Part shown: piece by piece, positions 55,135 to 64,000 of the stretch
Numbering within the stretch: position 1 is the stretch's first letter
How the letters are laid out: the number at the start of each line of letters is the position of its first letter
Source: Chenopodium formosanum
Lineage: Eukaryota > Streptophyta > Magnoliopsida > Caryophyllales > Amaranthaceae
Direction of reading: 5' to 3'
DNA length: 64,000 nucleotides
NCBI GenBank assembly: GCA_024500155.1
Contig: CM044877.1
Span: forward strand, 28,277,501 to 28,341,500
Program-made: the position numbers and the translations under genes
The notes under the pieces: generated by a model
Databases searched by the model: none
The model's input: only the letters and a program-made list of their open reading frames with translations
Told to the model about the DNA's origin: nothing

Positions 55135-58100
55135 TAAATGTTTATAATATTTATCTGATTTATCTTTCTCTCTTCTATGCTTTAGCCTAAACACTAGCCT
55201 ACCCCCTTTTCTACTTCAAAATTCCTTCTTCAAGTACTCAAAAGAGTCCATACTTTACTCGTGGTTCTGTCCTTAAGCCAAGGCGTAAAAGGTAGAACTG
55301 TTTGAGGGTTTGGCCCCAAATCAACTCTACTTTATTTAATTTAATTTAATCATCTTTTTATTATTTCCTTGAAGTTACTAACTCGTTTATTATTTTGTAG
55401 TTGCAAACAAACAGAATCAAAGTAAGAGTCATGTTCCTTTTATTTCTATTATTTTTCTAACGATTTTATGTTGTTGGAATTGTGATTAAATTGGTTATAA
55501 TATTAATGTTTATTCTATTATTGTTATTGATCACCATATTGCATGTTTAAAGGGAATATGTAATTGAAAATCACGCCTAATAAGATAATTTGGACAACCG
55601 GTTTAGGATCCTTTTTAATCTTGTTATTAATTGAAGTGATCACCAATATTTTAGAATAATGTGTGCATTAATATTCAACCGATTTAGTTAAATAATAGTT
55701 TGGAGCGAATTGAATATTTTGTTTGTATGCCTTTAAGATCACAGGAATGCTTTTCACTATAAGAATCGAGTAGAGGCCAATACGGGCGAATGTGACTCCA
55801 TGACTCACTTCGTACCATCATCCCCGATCCTCCTTTCGTGGTTCCGAACCATATGGAGTTAGTAATCTCATGGATTATGAATGGGGTGTAACCTTCACGG
55901 GTCAATCGTTGTTGCCTATCGTTGTCACTTTAATCGTGGTTGCCTTTTATGATCCGTGAACGGTTTACAAGTTCCTTAAAAACTTGTTGGCGGCTCCCTA
56001 CTTTATTTGTCCCTAATCGTTGTTCCTAATCGTAATGTTAATTCCCACTTCCTATGAGTGCCAAGCATATTCACCACATGCTTTAACGTAGGCGCACTTC
56101 AAGCGACGCCTACAATGACCCAATTGAAACAACCACAAAGACTGATAATGGTAGTATTTCTAGACCAGCAAAACTTGAAAAAATGGATGAAAAAGAATGG
56201 GTAAAGTTAAAAAGAAAGACTTTAGGGACTATTAGAGAGTGGGTTGATATTAGCATTTTCAATTATGTGTCTCAGGAGTCCGACCCATATGACTTGTGGA
56301 ATAAATTGGAAGGTCTTTATGAAAGAAAGACCACTCATAACAAAGCTTCATTAATCAAGAGACTTGTTAATCTGAAATTGAAAGTTGGGAAGTCAGTTTC
56401 TGAGCATCTTAGTGACTGACTTCCAGAACATCATTAACAAGTTGACTAATATGAAGATTGTTCTTGATGATGAATTGCTGACTCTATTCTTATTGAGTTC
56501 TTTGCCATATAGTTGGGAAACTTTGGTTGTGACTATAAGTAACTGTGCTCCAGATGTGCTATCTTTGGATGTGATTAAAGAGAGCATGTTTAATGAAGAG
56601 ATAAGAAGAAAGAAGATGGGAGTTGATAATTCACAAGTTCTTGTTGTTGAGAACAGAGGAAGAAGCAAGAATAGGGGTCCCAAAGGTTGTGGTAACTCAA
56701 AGAGGAGGTCCAAGTCTAAACATGGGAAAGAGACTAGGACATGTCATTATTGCAACAAGGCGGGCCACATAAAAAAGTTTTGCTACCGTTGGAAGAAAGA
56801 ACAAGGCAAGAAGCAAGACTCACAAAAGGAAGGAGATGATAGAAATACTGCAACAACCGCTTCTAAAGGTGATGATGAGGTCACTTTAATTTTTGCAACC
56901 GGTGAGTGTCATCATGTTGATAGTTCAGACACAGAGTGTGTTGTAGGTACAAGGGCCTCATACCATTGTGTTCCCAAAAGGGAGTATTTCATGAACTACC
57001 AAGCTAAAGACTTTGGTAGTGTGAAGATGGGAAACCAGAGCTCAGCAAGCATTGTTGGGCTAGGTGATATTAGTGTGAAGACAAGTGTTGGGTGCATGCT
57101 TACATTGAAGAATGTGCGCCATATTCCAGATCTACGTCTTAATTTGTTGTCTGCTAATGTTCTTGATTAGGAGAGCTTCCAGCATACTTTTGGTGATGGT
57201 AAGTGGAAACTCTCTAAGGGTTCAATGACATTTGCTCGCGGAGAGTTGTGTTGCTCTTTGTATAAGACATACTTGAATGTATGTTCTGGTGAGCTGAATG
57301 TAGTTGAAGAAAAGAATTCTCCTAACTTGTGGCATCAAAGATTGGGACATATGAGTGACAAGGGATTGAAACTTTTAGTAGGTAAAACATTGATTCCTGT
57401 TAATAAAACCATTTCTCTTGACCCTTGTGATCATTGTTTGGCAGGAAAGCAACATAGAGCTTCCTTTTCTAAGAAGTCAACTAGAAAGCAAGCCAAGTTA
57501 GAGTTAGTACACTTCGATGTTTGTGGTCCCATTGAAGTTGAATTTCTTGGTGGCAATAGATATTTTGTCAATTTCATTGATGATGCTACTCGAAGAACTT
57601 AGGTGTATATGTTGAAGACAAAAAGGCAAGTGTTCGAGGTCTTCCAGAAATTTCATGCCATGGTAGAAAGAGAGACAGAAAGAAAGCTAAAGCGTCTTCG
57701 AACTGATAATGGTGGTGAGTATACTTCGAAAGAGAAGATGTAAATGAATATAAATGAGTATAATTTGATAATTGCTCACAACATGACATTAGACATGAGA
57801 AGACGGAGCACAGTACACCACAACACAATGGAGTTGCAGAATGGATGAACATAACCATTGTGGAGACAGTGAGATGTATGCTTAGAATGTCTGATCTTCC
57901 TAAGACATTCTAGGCTAAAGCAGTTCAGTGTTCCGTGTATTTGATCAACTGTTCTCCATCAGTTCCTCTTGGTTTTGACATTCCTGATAGAGCATGGAAG
58001 GGGTGTGATCCTTCATATTCACACTTGAGAGTCTTTGGATGCAAGGCATACATGCATGTGCCAAAAGATCAGAGATCGAAGCTTGATTCCAAGACTAACC

Positions 58101-58549
58101 CATGTGTTTTTGTTGGCTATGGTGATGAAGAGTATGGTTTCAGACTATATGATCCTGAAAAGAGGAAGGTTGTGAGAAGCAGAGATGTAGTATTCTTTGA
58201 GCATGAGAAGGGTGCAGATCATCTGAGTACAAGGTATACTTCTACTTCAAAATTGTCTTTTGATACTACTGATGATGTTTCTTCTCCTACACCTCCTGTA
58301 AATCAGCTAGCAGATGAGAATGTTGAGGAGAATCATGAAGATGTTGGTGAGGTACAACCTAATGGTGATGTACCAGTTCATGATGATGATGGGGTGTTTA
58401 ATGATGATGATGTTGAACTTGATGAGTATTCATCAGATGAGGAAGAAGTAAATGAAGAAAAGGTTCATGAGCAGGGGGAGCAACCTATCCCTCAAGTTGA
58501 GGATACACAGGTTCGAAGGTGAACTAGAGAGCGTAAACCTTCAACAAAG

Positions 58550-60243
58550 TGTAAGGAGGGTGATCCCATCGTAAGGGGGTCCTTCCTTAGATGCCCATTG
58601 GCCCTTTAGAAGCCTAGGACTTTATACTTGTTAGGGTGTAGTAGGATTTGAATTCTTGACTGTTTGGGAGACTTTGAATTAGAAATGATACTCTCGTCAC
58701 GCTTTTTTGAAAGAAACAAGTAGGAGTCGCCAATAAGTTTTAGGAAAAATCATAAACCTCGTTCATGTCTTTCTTCCATGTGGAGTTCATGGAATAATTA
58801 GCACAAATCAAAAGTTTACCCATGCCCAAATTGGTTTACATAAACCAGAAATGAGTTTGGGAGCGAGGGTACTAAGATAACGTTCCCTTTAGAGGGGAAT
58901 CGCTATCTTAGCCCTAGTGCGACCTGTACTAGCTCTTCCTTTTTCACAATTTCATTACCAAACAATATATGCAATGTGATACCAAAAAACTAAGTTAGTT
59001 GATTTTATTTACAAGCATTAATCACGTAGGAATTACATTGCAAAAGTCGTTACTCTCTGTTTAATCAATATTCGTGAAAAGAACAAAATAAACAATATTC
59101 TCCTTGTCTAAAGTGATAAAACAACAATTAATTATCAAATTCTATTCTTGATTAACAAAATAATACTATGTGAATTAATTAAAAGTTTGTTTAAAGTGAT
59201 CAAACAACACTATTTATTCAATTAAGGTTATTTAAACAATAAAGGAAAAGTGATTTATCTAAGTGCTCAGGAAACTAACCGTTCTTCTTTTATGTTAAAT
59301 CTCCGTTTAATGTGTTTATGAACTTTCTTTCTTCTTCGTACCTCCAAGGAGTTCAATGGATTCAATTAGGGTTGGAAAGTATTTGGGAAGAGAGAGGAAA
59401 AGGTAGTATGATAGTAAGAGAAGTTGAGAGATTAGGGTTTTGAGAATATTAGGGTTTTAATTCTGAATTTTCGGTCCTCGTAATGCTGAACGAAGACCCC
59501 TATTTGTAGACATAGGGATCTAGGTTTAGGGTTTTAGAGCCGCGCCGTCGGGTGGCGCTCACAACTCTCTGAGTCGCGCTGGGTGCCGCACGCATCTCAA
59601 TGAGTCACGCGCGCAACTGATTTAGTTGCGCTGGTTTGCGGTTTGCCTTATACGAAAGTGCGTTTTTAAACTTCCATAACTTTTGATTGCGAAGTTGGAT
59701 TAAGGCGTGTGAGATATCATTGGAAAGCTCTGAATGTCTACTTTCCAATGCCATTAGAATTATGTTAAAATATGTTATGGATCAAAGGTTATGTCCGTTG
59801 GAGTGCAAGGGTGTTGGTTTTGGGCCCGGTTTAGCGTTTTGATCATAACTTCTTTGCTTTGGCTCGAAATTGGGCTTATAAAATACCGTTGGAAAGCTCT
59901 TTAAAAGGATCCACCTGCATAGGACTTGCATGGGGACTTGATAGTTGGTTCATCTGTTTGGCTCGGTTTTTCAACAATGTAGGTTCCATTAGATCCAATC
60001 ATTGCATTTGACGCATTTAGGTCCGTTATTAATCAAGTTTAAACATGTATGAACACGTTTTAGGCCTAATTAGTAATAGGACAAGACTCTAAGATAACTT
60101 GGTTTCAAATATGGGTTTTAACTTACTTCATAATGCTTTTCGTAGTCCATACACACTTCAACTTTGATCTAACATGAAGAACGGATTTTTGTAACATCAT
60201 CGCACTTCCTTTCGGGAAAAGAGGCAAAAAGTAGGTGTCTACA
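58550..60243 (-). mobile_element. Solo LTR-H in Copia-E
   Basis: A 1,694-bp LTR with CAAAG on both sides (58,545-58,549 and 60,244-60,248). On the minus strand it starts TGTAGACACCTACTTTTTGC, like families A and B. It carries a GC-rich cluster (GTCGCGCTGGGTGCCGC and related units, 59,535-59,645) and two CGTTGGAAAG-type modules (59,690 and 59,830). Confidence 0.85.
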
Positions 60244-61889
60244 CAAAGTATCCAAGCTCATAGTTTATTATACTCACCGAGGATGGAGAGTCATAAAACT
60301 ATCAAGAAGTGTTGTCTCTTGAAGAGAAAGATCTGTGGCTCGATGCAATGAAGGAAGAAATGGAGTCCTTATAGAAGAATGAAACTTATGAGTTGGTGAT
60401 GCCTCCCAAGGGCAAGAAAGTCTTGAAAAACAGGTGGGTTTTTAAGAACAAGAAAGATGGTGAGAAGATAGTGAAGCGCAAAGCCAGATTAGTGGTAAAG
60501 GGATGCAACCAGAAAAGGGTATTGACTTTGATGAGATCTTTTCCCCTGTTGTCAAAATGACATCTATTAGAACTGTGCTGAGATTAGCTGCAAGTCTTGA
60601 TATTGAGTTGGAGCAGCTTGATGTTAAAACTGCTTTTTTACATGGTGACTTGCATGAAGAAATCTACATGGAGCAACCTAAAGGATTTGAAGAGAAAGGG
60701 AAAGAAAAGCTTGTTCGCAAGTTGAAAATAGTATTTGTGGGCTTAAACAGGCACCAAGGCAATGGTATAGGAAATTCGATTCGTTTATGACAAGCAATGG
60801 CTATAAATGAACTTCAGTTGATCCTTGTGTGTATTTCAGAAAGTTCCCTGATGAAAACTTCATCATTCTTCTTTTATATGTAGATGATATGCTGATAGTT
60901 GGACAAGATGTAGGTATGATTCAACGTTTGAAGAATGATTTGTCCAAGTCATTTGACATGAAAGACTTGGGTCCTGCAAAGCAAATCTTAGGCATGAAGA
61001 TTGCTCGTGACAGGAAGGCTAGTAAGTTGTGGCTTTCACAAGAAAATTATATTGAACGGGTGCTTGAAAGGTTCAATATGAAGCATGCCAAGCCTGTTAG
61101 CACACCACTAGCAACACATTTCAAGCTAAGCAAGAAGGCTTGTCCTACAACAGAGAAAGAGAAAGAAAGTATGTCTTCCATTCCTTACTCTTCTGCAGTT
61201 GGTTCTTTGATGTATGCTATGGTGTGTACTAGGCCAGATATTGCACATTCTGTCGGATTAGTGAGCAGATACTTATACAATCCGGGTAAAGCTCATTGAG
61301 AAGCAGTGAAGTGAATCTTCAGATACTTGCGTGGTACCTCCAAACTTTGCTTGTGCTATGGAGTTGGTAAACCTATTCTTGAAGGCTAAACAGATGCGGA
61401 CATGGCAGGTGATCTCGATAATAGAAAATCTACCTCGGGTTATGTGTTTACACTTTCAGGGGAGCCATCTCATGGCAATCCAAGCTAGAATAATATGTAG
61501 CATTGTCAACAACTAAGGTAGAGTATATTGCAGCCGTGGAAGCAAGCAAAGAAATGCTATGGCTTAAGAGGTTCCTTCGAGAGTTGGGTTTGAAGCAAGG
61601 TGAGTATGTAGTTTTCTGTGATAATCAAAGTGATATAGACTTGAGCAAGAATGCTATGTATCATGTTCCTACCAAGCACATAGATGTTAGATATCATTGG
61701 TTGCGAGATGTGATTGAGGAGAAGCAATTGAAACCGAAGAAAGTCCACACTGACAAAAATGGTTCAAATATGTAAACAAAGATAGTTCCTGGAAGCAAGG
61801 TTGAGCTTTGTAGTAAGCTTGCCTGGATGAGGTTCAAGTGATCATGGAAGTGACCATATCTTCCCCGTGATGGGCTGGAGGGGGAGATT

Positions 61890-61983
61890 TGTTGGGGTCT
61901 AGCCCACTTTTGAGCATACTTGTGCTAGTTTATTTTGGGAGAAGCCCAAAATATTGTCTCATGTGTTAAGTCCATGTTGGACT
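61890..61983 (+). mobile_element. Copia-E 3' LTR, truncated
   Basis: It follows the purine tract GGCTGGAGGGGGAGATT. The first 94 bp match the 5' LTR with a short deletion, then break after TTGGACT into unrelated sequence. Confidence 0.82.
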
Positions 61984-63089
61984 GTAATAAACATGCATTC
62001 ATATTCACATTCACACACCATGATCATATCAAAGGATCTCCAATGCTCATCCCTATCTACTTAGAGCTAGACTTGGGGGCTTGATCCTTACATCATTAGC
62101 TTACCTAGCCTAAGAGTCACCATCATTTGACTCTTCTTTAAATAATATCTTTCCATACACTTAGCTCTTGCAGCCTAACTTTAGTGTAACTTTCACACAC
62201 TACACAGATACATGACCAAATATACTTCCCTTAGGAACCCTTTGTCATGAAATTTTAACACAACGCTGAAGCATGCCTTGTCATATCACTCATCACTCAT
62301 CATTGCATCACAAAGTACGAAGTGCTTAGCCTCCGTGCCTAAGTTACCCAAATACTTTCATCATGGAGTCAACAATTGAGATAGCCTAGGATGAATTAAT
62401 CCTTGCACAACATTTGACTAAGCTCATTCAATATGCATCTTCAAAAAACTTCACTTCGATTCTTTTTCGTGTCTTTCTTTTTCGGGAGAAAGTCGGTACC
62501 CTCCACAAAAATGACGGAAATTTTTGTTTTTTTTTGCATTTTTGAGTCGCACGATCACAATACAATGCACACACGGGTCATGAGTCACACGTGTCATTTC
62601 ACTTCGAGTCGATTCAACCTCGAGTCAATCACAGCAAGTCAAGTTTATTCCTTGAGTCGTGTCAAGTCAATGAGTCAAGCAACACTAAGCCTTAGGTTAA
62701 CCCTAAAATAATTAAAGAAAGATTAGCAAAGTCCTATAGTCAAATATAAATACAGGTGCAATCCCACCGGCAGCAAGAGCAGAATAGGGAAGACCCTACT
62801 CCAGCGCCAGACGACAACATCTAGTGTCTGGCAATAGATTTCAGTGCCTAGCACTAGATCCCAGCGTCTGGCGACAGAGCCAAATCGCGGCGCCAGAGGC
62901 ATTGCAGCAGCGACAGAGCTTAACCGCTCAGAGCAGTTATTTCAACCTCATTCAGCAATTTCGGGTTCCTTGGTACGCCAGTTAGCCCCTATAAGCAATT
63001 TGATATGATTAAGTAGTCGGCTTGATTACAATCGCAATAAGTGATCGACCAGACGAAAGATCGTGTCACTTAGCTTAAAGCGCCTAAAC

Positions 63090-63215
63090 ATTGGCTCATT
63101 GCAAGACACCGACATATTGGTTCATAAACAGCAGAGACACCAACATACTGGTTCATAAACAGCAGAGGCACCAACATAATGGTTCACAAGCATCAGAAGC
63201 GCCGACGTACTGGCA
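63090..63215 (+). repeat. About 31-bp tandem repeat, four units
   Basis: Units like ACACCGACATATTGGTTCAT followed by AAACAGCAGAG repeat four times with increasing divergence. Confidence 0.8.
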
Positions 63216-63311
63216 TAGTGGAAGCAAAGTTCAAGCGAGCTTTAAAGATCGACAAGCGTTGGTCTTCAGAATTTTCTTCGGAATATTATCACAACAAACA
63301 TTCATATCATC

Positions 63312-63610
63312 AAAGCTCTTTTGTTCAGAGACGCATGGACATATCATCAAGCTCTTTTGTTCAGAGACGCGTGGACATTTCTTTCAAGCTCTTTTTTTCA
63401 GAGACGCATGGACATTTCTTTCAAGCTCTTTTGTTCAGAGACGCGCGGACATGTATTTCAAGCTCTCCTGCTCAGAGACGCGTGGCATCCTATTAAAGCT
63501 CTTTTGTTCAGAGACGAGTGAACAATCCTAAAAAGAAGCTCTTTTGCTCAGAGACGCATGGACATTTCTTCCAAAAAGCTCTATTGTTCAAAGACGAGTG
63601 AACATCAAAA
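63312..63610 (+). repeat. About 37-bp tandem repeat, eight units
   Basis: Units like AAGCTCTTTTGTTCAGAGAC followed by GCATGGACATTTCTTTC repeat eight times at intervals of roughly 34-44 bp, with variable ends. They lie about 270 bp upstream of the polypurine tract. Confidence 0.88.
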
Positions 63611-63883
63611 CAACAATATGACGTTCCCTAGATTGTGGAAGGTTGTCACAAACAACAGCAAACAGCAACAAATCGGTTACTTTTAGAGACGTGTGCTCGA
63701 CGGTGCAAGATACGCGTTTCTTAGCTCTTTTATCTGTTTAACTAATGCTATTTTGCAGGTATCGGAGTTATAAGAGTGATTTAGGATTGCAGAACGTTCT
63801 GAATCATTCTCCGTCCCTATCTCTACTTTGACTTTCGTTTTCGAAACTTGCATTTCTCCAAACTCAGTCAAAGTGGGGGCTTA

Positions 63884-64000
63884 TGTAAACACCCAAATGT
63901 GTCTCCCCAAAACCAAACCCAGTGATGAGTACCTTTCATGTCATTTGATTATCAAACAAAGCAAAAGTGTGAAAAGTCTAGTGATGAGGATGTTTTTATT
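63884..64000 (+). mobile_element. Start of a 3' LTR, family A, running off the window
   Basis: It begins TGTAAACACCC and matches the reverse complement of the right end of LTR-A at 42,770-42,886. It follows the polypurine tract and thus fixes the polarity of family A. Confidence 0.85.

Larger units (their letters stand above)
52086..56114 (+). mobile_element. Solo LTR-B copy 3, with LTR-G nested inside
   Basis: ATGAC flanks both sides (52,081-52,085 and 56,115-56,119). The start TGTAGACACCTAAAAATG and the last 950 bp match LTR-B copies 1 and 2. The U3 (52,190-52,790) is different: it holds repeated CCGTGTCACGGGA-type palindromes upstream of a TATA box (CCCTATAAATACCCC, near 52,782). Confidence 0.85.
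51978..61841 (+). pseudogene. Copia-E gag-pol polyprotein, interrupted and mutated
   Basis: It starts at ATG 51,978 (MESTSSSSSMVKLTSTNYSI), is cut at 52,085 and resumes at 56,120. Gag has a frameshift near 56,415. The zinc knuckle CHYCNKAGHIKKFC is near 56,740. The protease site is degenerate (GTRASYH where DSGAS is usual, near 56,950). Integrase: WHQRLGHMSDKG with CDHCLAGKQH (57,330-57,450), then VHFDVCGPI and TDNGGEYTSK. After the LTR-H insertion, reverse transcriptase shows NRWVFKNKKDGEK and VKTAFLHGDLHEEIYMEQP near 60,620, and the catalytic YVDDM near 60,880. RNase H appears as TKVEYIAAVEASKEMLWLKR near 61,508, with PTKHIDVRYHWLRD near 61,670. The frame ends at 61,841. More than ten stops or shifts are scattered through it, so it is inactive. 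Confidence 0.83.
51127..61983 (+). mobile_element. Copia-E, Ty1/Copia element split by two solo LTRs
   Basis: It runs from TGTTGGGG at 51,127 to a truncated 3' LTR at 61,983. It contains a complete order of Copia domains but many stops. Insertions at 52,086-56,114 (LTR-B, itself split) and 58,550-60,243 (LTR-H) account for more than half its length. The 3' end is replaced by a LARD-like sequence, so no target duplication can be read. Confidence 0.85.
61984..63883 (+). other. 3' internal part of a LARD-like LTR element
   Basis: No gag or pol motif. The part up to about 62,560 resembles the reverse complement of 8,800-9,620. Then follow AGCGCCAGACG and GTGTCTGGC-type units (62,800-62,910) that recall the LTR-A array, two tandem repeats, and the polypurine tract AAAGTGGGGG at 63,870-63,879 directly before an LTR. 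Confidence 0.7.

Noticed and set aside
63312..63610. Regularly spaced repeats resembling a CRISPR array
   Set aside because: Spacers are short and mostly similar to one another, unit lengths vary, and the context is a plant retroelement. It is a minisatellite.

Overview
The window reads as nuclear DNA of a flowering plant, probably a eudicot. The support is plant-type Copia, Athila, Tat-like, Mutator-like (MULE), hAT-like and Stowaway elements, tRNA-primed LTR retrotransposons, and one plant ribosomal protein gene with introns. I cannot narrow it further by eye. About nine tenths is nested transposable elements. The only intact-looking host gene is RPL22 (60S ribosomal protein eL22) at 48,613-50,085.

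Layout. 1-6,626: the 3' end of a plus-strand LTR element (LTR family B, itself hit by a solo LTR of family A) lies in the antisense accessory ORF of a Tat-like Gypsy remnant, which ends in its 3' LTR. 7,468-17,344: a deleted Copia element (Copia-D); its 5' LTR is split by a 6 kb non-coding LTR element with matching 5-bp target duplications, and its 3' part carries a MULE-like MITE. 19,483-21,004: a hAT-like element containing a solo LTR. 21,889-23,053: a non-autonomous MULE. 23,380-37,563: a young Athila-type Gypsy element with gag-pol and a third ORF, followed without a break by part of a second Athila internal region (to 38,533). 38,534-46,650: a decayed Copia (Copia-F) split by a 6.7 kb MULE that carries a transposase pseudogene and an antisense GRF-type zinc-finger gene.

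46,651-48,420 is degenerate repetitive DNA with a Stowaway MITE. RPL22 follows, then a LINE relic. 51,127-61,983: another Copia (Copia-E) split by two solo LTRs (B and H), the B copy being split again by LTR-G. From 61,984 to the end is the 3' part of a non-coding LTR element, related to the one at 7.9-14 kb, with its LTR running off the window.

Insertion order is readable because most junctions keep exact target-site duplications (TSDs): TGTAG, GTGAT, GTATG, ATGAC, CAAAG and AAGAG for LTRs; 9 bp for three MULE-type elements; 8 bp for the hAT-like one. Two patterns cross families. First, almost every LTR has its own cluster of short GC-rich, partly palindromic repeats upstream of the TATA box. 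Second, MULE termini are built from iterated short units. The best candidate for an undescribed system is the MULE at 39,303-45,986, with iterated termini, a transposase and an antisense GRF zinc-finger/coiled-coil protein. All family assignments come from reading motifs by eye; no database search was possible.
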